Shown piece after piece: positions 35,020 through 41,276 of a stretch of DNA of 41,276 bases (position 1 is the stretch's first letter; each line of letters opens with the position of its first letter). Made by a program: the position numbers and the translations under genes. The stretch comes from Methylobacterium sp. J-048 (GTDB taxonomy: Bacteria > Pseudomonadota > Alphaproteobacteria > Rhizobiales > Beijerinckiaceae): NCBI RefSeq assembly GCF_022829515.1, contig NZ_JAKSYL010000231.1:1-41276 (forward strand). The letters are read 5' to 3'. The notes beneath the pieces were generated by a model that was not told where the DNA came from, did no database searches, and saw only the letters and a list, made by a program, of their open reading frames with translations.

Positions 35020-35882
35020 CCGAACTCGAGTTCGAATATCTGCGCAGCTTCCTCAAGCAGCGCTCCGGCCTCGCGCTGACCGCGGAGAAGCGCTACCTCG
35101 TCGAGAGCCGCCTGACACCGGTTTGCCGCCGCTTCGGGCTCGCGACCCTCGGCGAGCTGATCGGGTCGCTCAAGCTCGGCCAGGACGGGGCGATCGAGCG
35201 CGCCGTGGTCGAGGCGATGACCACGAACGAGACCTTCTTCTTCCGCGACCGCATCCCGTTCGACCTGTTCCGCGACACGATCCTGCCCGAAGCCCTGGCG
35301 CGCAATGCCAGCAAGCGCCGGCTGCGGATCTGGTGCGCGGCGGCGTCCACCGGCCAGGAGCCTTATTCCCTGGCCATGCTGCTGCAGGAGGCCGCGCCCA
35401 AGCTCGCCGGGTGGCAGGTGGAGATCGTCGCCACCGACCTGTCCACCGAGGTGATCGAGAAGGCCAAGCTCGGCCTCTACAGCCACTTCGAGGTCCAGCG
35501 CGGCCTGCCGGTGCAGTGGCTGATCAAGTACTTCACCCAGATCGGCGAGCAGTGGCAGATCGCCCAGAGCCTGCGCTCCATGGTGGATTACCGGCAGCTC
35601 AACCTGCTGCACAGCTTCGCGTCGCTCGGCCAGTTCGACGTGATCTACTGCCGCAACGTGCTGATCTACTTCGACGCGCCGACCAAATCGGACGTGCTGG
35701 CCCGGCTCGCGGCCCAGCTCGCGCCGGGGGGCGCCCTGCTGCTCGGGGCCGCCGAGACGGTGATCGGCCTGACCGACCGGCTCAGCCCGAATCCGAAGCA
35801 GCGCGGCCTCTACGGCCACGCCGAGCCGGTGGGCCGGGCCCAAGAGATGGCCGCGCCCCTGCGCGTCGCTGCCGGCGTCTGA
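35016..35882 (+). CDS. cheR: CheR methyltransferase
   Basis: A 288-residue S-adenosylmethionine-dependent methyltransferase acting on receptor glutamates. Seen: the N-terminal helical domain (FLKQRSGLALTAEKRYLVES), NETFFFRD, the SAM site IWCAAASTGQEPYSLAMLL, and YCRNVLIYFD with GGALLLGAAET. The ATG overlaps the cheB stop by 4 bases. It is the last gene of the operon; the hairpin at 35952 lies 70 bp after it. No CheR-docking pentapeptide is on the window's receptor, so the targets may be elsewhere. Confidence 0.95.
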   Translation: MTELEFEYLRSFLKQRSGLALTAEKRYLVESRLTPVCRRFGLATLGELIGSLKLGQDGAIERAVVEAMTTNETFFFRDRIPFDLFRDTILPEALARNASKRRLRIWCAAASTGQEPYSLAMLLQEAAPKLAGWQVEIVATDLSTEVIEKAKLGLYSHFEVQRGLPVQWLIKYFTQIGEQWQIAQSLRSMVDYRQLNLLHSFASLGQFDVIYCRNVLIYFDAPTKSDVLARLAAQLAPGGALLLGAAETVIGLTDRLSPNPKQRGLYGHAEPVGRAQEMAAPLRVAAGV

Positions 35883-35951
35883 CGGCCCGGCCGCTGGTCG
35901 AAGCCCGGTTCGGACCGGGGAAGCGGAAGCGGGAATCGCGCACGCCATCGG

Positions 35952-35999
35952 ACCCCGGAGCTTCGTCCTGGATATCGGATCCAGACGCGGCTCCGGGGT
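35952..35999 (+). terminator. Nested hairpin after cheR
   Basis: A 10-bp outer stem, ACCCCGGAGC (35952-35961) with GCTCCGGGGT (35990-35999), encloses an inner stem, CTGGAT (35968-35973) with ATCCAG (35979-35984). It lies 70 bp past cheR. No clear T run follows, so it may be a bidirectional or Rho-assisted terminator, or an interspersed palindrome. Confidence 0.45.
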
Positions 36000-36015
36000 T
36001 CTGCTGTCTCGGCAA

Positions 36016-36050
36016 CCCGAAAGCTGGCATTCACCTTTCGGTGAGGCCTC
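36016..36050. repeat. Interspersed hairpin repeat, copy C (diverged)
   Basis: ACCCGAAAGCTGGCATTCAC then CTTTCGGTGAGGCCTC has the core of copies A and B (CCGAAAG pairing with CTTTCGG), but the 3' part differs. It lies between the cheR hairpin and the Ser-rich gene. Confidence 0.5.
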
Positions 36051-36166
36051 AAAATGGGACCATCCAGATCTCTGTTTCGGAAAGACGCTTTTAAGAACCG
36101 CGTGGGTAATTTGCACACGGACCCGCCGCCGGGCGAATCCGGCGAATCCGTGCCCAGAGCGCCCGT

Positions 36167-36826
36167 ATGAGTACCGTCTCCTCCGCCACGACCTCTCAGT
36201 TCGCGGTCCAGCGACCGCCGCCGCCCCAGGGCTCCGGCAAGACCCGGATGACCGACACGATCAGCAGCGAGCTGTCGGCCGGCACCCTCAGCAGCACCGA
36301 CGCCACCGCCCTGACGAGCGCCCTCAGTTCGATCGATTCGAGCCTATCGTCGGGCACGACCGCCTCGACGTCGAGCAGCAGTGCCGCGGATACCAAGCTC
36401 GACCCGTCGTCGATGAAGGACCGGATCGACAGCCTGATCTCCAATCAGGTCAGCAGCGGCAGCCTGACGAGCGATCAGGCCACGGAGCTGAAGACCCTGT
36501 TCGCCAGCCACGGCCAATCGACCCAGACCGCCGACGCGACCGGTTCGAGCGCCGACGGCGTCTCCGGGGCCGGCGGCCCGCCTCCGGGGCCGCCGCCCGG
36601 CCCGCCCCCGGGTGCCGACGCTTCCGGAAGTTCGTCCAGCAGCACGTCCTCCGGCAGCACGTCCTCCAGCGGAACATCCTCGACCGGCACGTCCGCGAGC
36701 GACCTGCTCTCGACCTTCATCCAGCAGCTCCAGGCTTCCCAGTCGAGCGGCGCGAGCTACGGAGCGAGCGGCACGACCGGCTCAGGCACCAACGCCTCGG
36801 CCCTGCTGTTCGACTTCCAGAGCTGA
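36167..36826 (+). CDS. Ser/Pro-rich low-complexity protein with duplicated helix motif
   Basis: A 219-residue acidic protein with no signal peptide or membrane segment. Two similar helical motifs occur: LSAGTLSSTDATALTSALSS near residue 36 and VSSGSLTSDQATELKTLFAS near residue 95, each preceded by a helix. They are joined by Ser/Thr runs; then a PPPGPPPGPPPG stretch, a Ser/Gly/Thr tail and a third helix, LLSTFIQQLQASQSS, and the end SALLFDFQS. The motif (S-G-x-L-T/S-S-x-D/Q-A-x-x-L) resembles a widespread unnamed motif in alphaproteobacterial Ser-rich proteins (from memory). It is alone between the che operon and the asparaginase-like gene. Secretion or surface function is a guess. Confidence 0.72.
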   Translation: MSTVSSATTSQFAVQRPPPPQGSGKTRMTDTISSELSAGTLSSTDATALTSALSSIDSSLSSGTTASTSSSSAADTKLDPSSMKDRIDSLISNQVSSGSLTSDQATELKTLFASHGQSTQTADATGSSADGVSGAGGPPPGPPPGPPPGADASGSSSSSTSSGSTSSSGTSSTGTSASDLLSTFIQQLQASQSSGASYGASGTTGSGTNASALLFDFQS

Positions 36827-37010
36827 CACCGCGGCCGCGGAGGGAGCGACACCTTCGCGGCCCCGCCCTTGCCGCCATATCCGCGTCCCGTCGCCCGGCG
36901 CATCGCCCGCCTGCGCGCAGCGGGGTCGACCGCGGCCAGCCGAGCCTGCATTCAAGGGCCTGCATGGCCCGGGACCGGTGGACGGCCCGGCGGCGGCCAG
37001 GAGGCGCGGC

Positions 37011-38027
37011 ATGGCGGCAAGATACGGGGCGGGATTGCCCAAGGTCGCGTTCATCGGCACGGGCGGGACGATCGCGTCGCTGGGGCGCGATGCCCTCGAC
37101 ATCCTCGACTATTCCGCCACCGACCGGCGCCTGGAGGCCGGGGCGATCCTGGACGCGGTCCCGGAACTTGCCGCCGTCGCCGCCGTGATCCCGGTGCCGT
37201 TCCGGGCGGTCCCGAGCCCGGCGATCGGGTTCGCCGAATGGCGCGACCTCGTCCTGTTGTGCGAGCGCACCGCCGCGGAACATCCCGATCTCGCCGGCAT
37301 CGTCATCGGGCACGGCACCGCCACCCTGGAGGAGACCGCTTACGCGCTCAGCCTCACCTTGACGGTGGATCTACCGGTGGTGCTGGTCGGCTCGCAGCGG
37401 CCGATGAGCGCGCTGTCGACCGATGCCAAGCTCAATCTCGTCGCGGCGATCCGCACCGCCGCCGCGCCCGAATCCCGCGGGCGCGGCGTGCTGGTGGTGC
37501 TCAACGACGAGATCCAGGCGGCGCGCGAGGTGACCAAGACCTCGGTGGCCCGGCTGCAGACCTTCCGAACCCCGGATTTCGGCGTGCTGGGCCAGGTCGA
37601 CGGCGATCATGTCCGGTACTACCGCCGCTCCGAGCGCGCGCACGCCCCGGGTACGCCCTTCGACATCCGAAGCCTGCCCGCGCTGCCGCGGGTCGACGTG
37701 TCCTACGGCTACGCCGACGCCGACGGCACCGCGGTGCGGGCGTTCCGGGCGGCCGGCGCCCGCGGCCTGGTCTCGGCCGGGCTCGCACCGGGCATGACCC
37801 CGCCGGGCGAGGCCGACGCCCTGGAAGAGGCTGCCGCCGCGGGCATCCTGGTGGTGATGTCGACCCGGGCCGGGAGCGGGGTGGTGCCGCTGACCACGCG
37901 CCTGCGCGCCCGCAATATCCTCAGCGCCGACAACCTGACGCCGCAGAAGGCGCGGATCCTGCTCGCGCTGGCGCTGACCGTAACGGCCGAGCCCGAGGCG
38001 GTCGCGCGCTTCTTCGCCACCTACTGA
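37011..38027 (+). CDS. Asparaginase-like enzyme, HGTAT variant
   Basis: A 338-residue asparaginase/glutaminase-family protein. Seen: the first catalytic threonine block FIGTGGTIAS, the second block HGTATLEETAYAL, VGSQRPMSALSTDAKLNL, and the Lys in DEIQAAREVTKTS. The second block normally reads HGTDT; the aspartate that contacts substrate is Ala here, while both threonines and the lysine are kept. Asparagine hydrolysis may therefore be weak or the substrate may differ, for example another amide. AGGAGG before ATG 37011 fixes the start; the open frame above it is shadow sequence. It is followed after 6 bp by an isochorismatase-family hydrolase, so the two probably act together. No signal peptide: cytoplasmic. 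Confidence 0.85.
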   Translation: MAARYGAGLPKVAFIGTGGTIASLGRDALDILDYSATDRRLEAGAILDAVPELAAVAAVIPVPFRAVPSPAIGFAEWRDLVLLCERTAAEHPDLAGIVIGHGTATLEETAYALSLTLTVDLPVVLVGSQRPMSALSTDAKLNLVAAIRTAAAPESRGRGVLVVLNDEIQAAREVTKTSVARLQTFRTPDFGVLGQVDGDHVRYYRRSERAHAPGTPFDIRSLPALPRVDVSYGYADADGTAVRAFRAAGARGLVSAGLAPGMTPPGEADALEEAAAAGILVVMSTRAGSGVVPLTTRLRARNILSADNLTPQKARILLALALTVTAEPEAVARFFATY

Positions 38028-38033
38028 GGAACG

Positions 38034-38564
38034 ATGCCGCTGATCGATCCCGCCCGTTCGCTTCTCCTGGTCATCGACCTCCAGGTCCGGCTGATGCCGG
38101 TCATCGCCGACGGCGCCGGGGTGATCGCCAATACGGGGCGCCTCGTCGCGGCGGCCGAGATGCTCGACGTGCCGGTCCTGTTCACCGAGCAGAATGCCGG
38201 CGGCCTCGGGCCGACCGTGCCGGACCTCGCCCCGGAGCCGGGAACGGCGTTGCCCAAGATGAGCTTCGGCGCCACCCAGGCGCCGGGTTTCCTCGACCGG
38301 ATCGGCGATCGCGACCTCGTGGTCGCCGGCTGCGAGGCGCATATCTGCGTGCTGCAGACGGCGCTCGGGCTCCTCGAGGCCGGGCGGCGCGTCTCCGTGG
38401 TGGCCGACGCGGTCGGCTCGCGCCGGCCCGAGAACCGGGATGCCGGCCTCGCCCGGATGGCGGCCCACGGGGCCGAGATCGTCACCACCGAGATGGTGGT
38501 GTTCGAGTGGCTCGGCACCGCCCGGCACCCGCGGTTCCGCGAGGCGGTCAAGCTGATCAAGTAG
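38034..38564 (+). CDS. Isochorismatase-family cysteine hydrolase
   Basis: A 176-residue hydrolase of the isochorismatase/nicotinamidase superfamily, with catalytic triad Asp15 (LLLVIDLQ), Lys75 (LPKMSFGA) and Cys105 (AGCEAHICVLQTA). Members hydrolyse amides and related bonds (nicotinamide, ureides, N-carbamoyl compounds) or isochorismate. The single-domain, no-ligand-loop form resembles YcaC-type members; the substrate is unknown. It begins 6 bp after the asparaginase-like gene, so they form a two-gene unit. It converges on ecfG with 4 bp between stops. Confidence 0.87.
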   Translation: MPLIDPARSLLLVIDLQVRLMPVIADGAGVIANTGRLVAAAEMLDVPVLFTEQNAGGLGPTVPDLAPEPGTALPKMSFGATQAPGFLDRIGDRDLVVAGCEAHICVLQTALGLLEAGRRVSVVADAVGSRRPENRDAGLARMAAHGAEIVTTEMVVFEWLGTARHPRFREAVKLIK

Positions 38565-38568
38565 GCGC

Positions 38569-39162
38569 TCAGCGACTGTCCAGCGCCGCCCGGGTGCGGG
38601 CATCGGTGCCGATATCGTCAGGGCCTTCGAGTTCCAGGACCTCGATCAGGCGCATCCGGGCGCGGCTGACCCGGCTCTTGATCGTTCCGACCGCGACGCC
38701 GCAGATCGCGGCGGCCTCCTCGTAGGTGAAGCTCTGGGCTCCCACCAGCACCAGGGCTTCCCGCTGGGCATGGGGCAGACGGTTCAGGGCGCTCTGGAAC
38801 TGCGCCATCTCCACCCGGATCTCCTGCTCGGGCAGGGAGGTCAGCTGGCCGGCGAGCACGCCGTCGGCATCCTCGACCTCGCGCTTGCGCTTGCGTTGTT
38901 CCGAGTAGAATAGGTTGCGCAGGATCGTGAACAGCCAGGCCGTGAGGTTGGTCCCGCGGCGGAAGCTGCCGGCATTGACCCAGGCGCGCACCAGCGTGTC
39001 CTGGACGAGGTCGTCCGAGCGGTCGAAATCGTAGGTCAGCGAGAACGCGAAGGCCCGAAGCGCCGGGATCGCCCCGAGCAGGAGATCGCGCATCTCGGCA
39101 TCGACCCCCTGGGATGGCGGCCCGGAATTGCTGCCGGCGGGAGCGGCTTGGGTCATCAGCAT
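38569..39162 (-). CDS. ecfG: ECF sigma factor of the EcfG general stress group
   Basis: A 197-residue ECF sigma factor. Region 2: FAFSLTYDFDRSDDLVQDTL, AWLFTILRNLFYSEQRKRKR. Region 4: LPHAQREALVLVGAQSFTYE, AAAICGVAVGTIKSRVSRAR. Assigned to EcfG because it is coupled to nepR upstream, the usual genomic arrangement in alphaproteobacteria. It drives the general stress regulon once NepR is sequestered by phosphorylated PhyR. GGAGG sits 7 bases before ATG 39162, which overlaps the nepR tail by 7 bases; other in-frame ATG codons are 39186 and 39156. phyR is not in the window. Confidence 0.92.
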   Translation of the reverse strand: MLMTQAAPAGSNSGPPSQGVDAEMRDLLLGAIPALRAFAFSLTYDFDRSDDLVQDTLVRAWVNAGSFRRGTNLTAWLFTILRNLFYSEQRKRKREVEDADGVLAGQLTSLPEQEIRVEMAQFQSALNRLPHAQREALVLVGAQSFTYEEAAAICGVAVGTIKSRVSRARMRLIEVLELEGPDDIGTDARTRAALDSR

Positions 39163-39434
39163 CGCGGGGCCTCCGTCTCGGAGCATGCGGCGAGGTCGTC
39201 GATCAGCGTTCGGAGCCGCTCCGGGATCGGCAGAGCCAGGACATCGGCGTAGTGCAGGCGCAGGCCGCGTCCGATCCGGGCGCGATCCGCGTCGCTGATC
39301 GCCCGGCGCCCGGGCGCGGACCCTTGGCCGGGGCCATCGGGCAGGGGGGCGGTATCGTTTGCGGGCGCCAACTCGGCTCCGTCCGCGCCTCCGACGAGGC
39401 GCGTCACCACCCGGTCATCCTTGCCCTGGCTCAT
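39156..39434 (-). CDS. nepR: Anti-sigma factor NepR
   Basis: A 92-residue protein. The C-terminal half carries the NepR helices, GRGLRLHYADVLALPIPERL then RTLIDDLA, which bind either EcfG or phosphorylated PhyR. The N-terminal part is low-complexity (Pro/Ala/Gly) and variable, as usual. Start ATG 39434 or GTG 39440. It overlaps the ecfG start and so is co-expressed. No EcfG-type promoter (GGAAC-N16/17-CGTT) was found on the minus strand before it by eye. Confidence 0.9.
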   Translation of the reverse strand: MSQGKDDRVVTRLVGGADGAELAPANDTAPLPDGPGQGSAPGRRAISDADRARIGRGLRLHYADVLALPIPERLRTLIDDLAACSETEAPRC

Positions 39435-40087
39435 GATCACGCCCCGACCATCGACGATGCGGCCCGAGGGGCCGGTGCTCCGCCGTCCCGGTCTCGCGAT
39501 CGGCCTCGGCGGAAACGCGATTCATCGCCTTCCGACGGCGCTGGTAGGCGCGATGGATTTAATCGGTTCTGAACTTCGCATTCATCAAATCTTAATGTCG
39601 TAATTTATGAGCTAGACCATGATTAATCGACGTAAATAACAGATACAATGCAGAAATACTGGACTTAGCTTGGCTGTAAATCAAGGTCGTGTGCGACGGC
39701 TGAATGAATGCTGAGCACGCGTCTCCGGCTTCCGGCCCCGCGCTCCCCCGCCGGACGGGGCAGACCGCACGGTGCACGCGCGGCCGAAGTGGAAACTGAC
39801 GGGTTGCCGAGGCAAGCAATGAGCTGCGGACTTCAGCCGCTCGCGCTCCACGGCGCGCATTGCGCCGGAATATGGTGCCGGTGGAGAGGAGCAAAAGGCT
39901 CTAAAGAGCATCCTAAGATGTTGATTTACAATGATTTTAACTTGCGCTCAAGGCCTCTTGTTACACCAGATGATACACCAAGTGGTCTCGGTTTGGGATA
40001 CGCGTGGAGGGGTTTAGGCTCACAGAGTGTTCCCCGCTTTAGCTATGAGATGTAGGAAAGACCCGGAGCACCAGTTGCGAGGTGGCG
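39435..40087. other. Gene-poor, low-GC stretch
   Basis: About 650 bp with no supportable gene, AT-rich from roughly 39550 to 39680 and again after 39900. The only frame of note is 39918-40055 (+), 45 codons (MLIYNDFNLRSRPLVTPDDT onward), without a ribosome binding site. phyR, often next to nepR-ecfG, is absent. It may hold the nepR promoter on its left. Confidence 0.4.
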
Positions 40088-41044
40088 TTATTGACCTAGC
40101 AAGGGATTTCTGAAGCGCTCCCTGGGCGGGCTTTTCATGGCAAGCACCGTTGGATCGATAGCCGCCATAGCCTCATCCAGCGTGCTCACACGGCGTCTTC
40201 GGATTTGCACAGGGACGTTGAGGGTTACCGGGCTTGGTATGTTCGCAGCCGAGACACGAACCCGGATCACTCCTCGGACCATCTCCGAACCATCGCTCTC
40301 CATCAGCACGCGCCAATCAAAATTCTCGGGGTCGAGTTGGTGCCGGAACTGCTCACAACGAAGTTCCCACTCAGCGGATGGCTCATCGTGCCGAGGGTGG
40401 AAATAAAAGCCGTAAGGATCGCGCGTGGAACTGCCTGCTAAAGATTTGTAGAGCGGAATCGCTGGAAGGCCTGAGCCTTGGAAGGCATCTGAGTTACCAA
40501 TCGAGCGCACAGCATCGAAGATACTCGCCCCCATCCCTCCTTCTGGAGCATATACGCCCGATGGCGGCTTTGGAGGAGATGTAAGGCCGCCGTTGTTCTC
40601 CTCTCGAAATTCCCTGACCAAATCCAAACAAACTCCCGACTTACAAACGAACGATATGGCTAAGTCATCGGCGGGCGTTGAGCCGCTGTTGATCAACTCA
40701 AAGTGAACATGCGCCTTGGCCTCCTTGTTGTTGAGGTACGTATGGTATGATCTCAATGACTTCTCGATGCCTTCTCGCCATCTCTCGTGCCTTGTGTTGT
40801 AGTGGGACACATCAATGTCGGAGGGCGGACTCCAGACGACGCGACCAAACACGCCCTGATACGCCCCTCCGACACCTTTGCGGCTCTTGCCGGTTTCTGG
40901 CTCCGGAAAATCACGCTTTGGTGGATGCAAACGGTCAAGTTCTGCCTTGATTGTGGCAAGTTCATCAGCTGTGAGAGTTTCATACTGAGTCACTTCGACG
41001 TCCAGGCGCTCGATGAACCCTCCACTCGGATCCTTAGCTTGCAC
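40088..41044 (-). CDS. Unrecognised protein, probably 5'-truncated
   Basis: A lower-GC gene without a known family. It encodes soluble mixed sequence with several strand-rich segments (VHFELINSGSTPADDLAISF; VRGVIRVRVSAANIPSPVTL) that look like an immunoglobulin-like or beta-sandwich C-terminal domain, preceded by helices (LTADELATIKAELDRLH). Only a GTG (41044) is available as start; the frame runs on upstream as SVLSVQ to about 41071 and then into sequence of the insertion element starting at 41072. The true 5' end was therefore probably lost to that insertion, leaving a C-terminal remnant that may not be expressed. Composition unlike the core genes suggests transfer. Confidence 0.6.
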   Translation of the reverse strand: MQAKDPSGGFIERLDVEVTQYETLTADELATIKAELDRLHPPKRDFPEPETGKSRKGVGGAYQGVFGRVVWSPPSDIDVSHYNTRHERWREGIEKSLRSYHTYLNNKEAKAHVHFELINSGSTPADDLAISFVCKSGVCLDLVREFREENNGGLTSPPKPPSGVYAPEGGMGASIFDAVRSIGNSDAFQGSGLPAIPLYKSLAGSSTRDPYGFYFHPRHDEPSAEWELRCEQFRHQLDPENFDWRVLMESDGSEMVRGVIRVRVSAANIPSPVTLNVPVQIRRRRVSTLDEAMAAIDPTVLAMKSPPRERFRNPLLGQ

Positions 41045-41071
41045 AGAGAGAACGGGTTGATCGTCCCCCTG

Positions 41072-41276
41072 TGAAGTGGTCCGCCCTGAAGCATGGCTTT
41101 TGAGCCGACAGAGGACGGAACAGATGGCCTAACGACCCAAGCCGGAGGAGATCGTGAGTAAGCTGCTTCAGTTCGACGTGCTGGTCTCACACGGACAGAG
41201 CGTCGCCGCGTCGATCAGGGCGACAGGCGTGCCCGAGTGAACATACCATGGCGGCCGCAAAGAGTACGGCAGCCTG
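41072..41276 (+). mobile_element. Left end of degenerate IS3-family insertion sequence (partial)
   Basis: Starts at about TGAAGTGGTCCGCCCTGAAG (41072), taken as the left terminal inverted repeat, and runs to the window end. It contains a broken OrfA (41124). The boundary is set by where the frame of the gene at 40088 stops reading as its protein. The right end lies outside the window, so no direct repeats could be compared. Confidence 0.6.
41124..41276 (+). pseudogene. IS3-family transposase OrfA, broken
   Basis: Starting at the ATG at 41124 (GAGGA upstream), the frame reads MA, then a TAA stop at 41130, then RPKPEEIVSKLLQFDVLVSH, GQSVAASIRATGVPE, a TGA stop at 41238, and TYHGGRKEYGSL. This is the IS3 OrfA helix-turn-helix pattern EEIVxKLxQ...GxSVxxxxRxxGVxExTYxxWRKEYGGL. 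Two in-frame stops rule out a working OrfA unless read through. It continues past the window edge. Confidence 0.75.

Noticed and set aside
39435..39610. EcfG-type promoter GGAAC-N16/17-CGTT before nepR
   Set aside because: Looked for on the minus strand; only partial matches with wrong spacing were found.
39870..39895. Segment ending TGGTGCCGGTGGAGAGGA that looks like a reversed tRNA 3' end with CCA
   Set aside because: No T-loop (TTCGA/TTCAA type), anticodon or matching acceptor strand could be found upstream, so it is not called a tRNA or attachment site.

Overview
The window looks like chromosome from a high-GC alphaproteobacterium of the order Hyphomicrobiales (Rhizobiales), most likely a Methylobacterium-type organism. 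This is inferred from lineage markers: a NepR/EcfG general stress pair, the ChpT phosphotransferase of the CckA-ChpT-CtrA relay, a MucR/Ros regulator, an EipA (DUF1134) envelope protein, and small exported proteins with the MVCARGIYRAGCVGPNGA motif. No rRNA, CRISPR array, phage or replication origin was seen. The only RNA gene found is tRNA-Ser(GCU).

Positions 1-16150 are an accessory-looking half. It holds a divergent osmC-like/lysR pair (499-2140) and a run of small exported or unknown genes in which two families recur (2311-5160). Next is a sulfatase cassette (5189-8965): formylglycine-generating enzyme, Tat-exported arylsulfatase and outer-membrane beta-barrel channel. A four-PAS cytoplasmic hybrid histidine kinase (9496-12315) follows, flanked by a decayed copy of one small family (8996-9157) and a second copy of the other (12846-13133). 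More small genes, a MucR homologue without its zinc ligands and an aquaporin follow. The half ends in about 750 bp without a convincing gene, lying against tRNA-Ser.

Positions 16254-29000 look like core chromosome. In order they hold a GT2 glycosyltransferase, lysA and lptM (one minus-strand run), a Cys-rich exported protein, a membrane-anchored coiled-coil protein, eipA, a YHS-like protein overlapping a CysQ-type phosphatase tail to tail, a di-haem cytochrome c peroxidase, a chemoreceptor and glnE.

Positions 29281-35882 form a signalling operon: chpT, then cheA (hybrid, with two CheW domains and a receiver), cheW, cheY, cheB and cheR. It is closely spaced and has no receptor gene of its own. 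A Ser/Pro-rich low-complexity protein, an asparaginase-like enzyme with an altered substrate motif and an isochorismatase-family hydrolase follow. nepR-ecfG runs toward them on the other strand.

The last 1.7 kb is lower in GC. It has a gene-poor stretch, an unrecognised gene that seems to have lost its 5' end, and the left end of a degenerate IS3-family insertion sequence whose OrfA frame carries two stop codons. Interspersed hairpin repeats occur at 20849, 21127, 24169 and 36016.

The least-described items are the two recurring small-protein families, the asparaginase HGTAT variant next to an amidase-like hydrolase, the zinc-less MucR protein and the Ser/Pro-rich duplicated-motif protein. 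No clearly new multi-gene system could be demonstrated from sequence alone.
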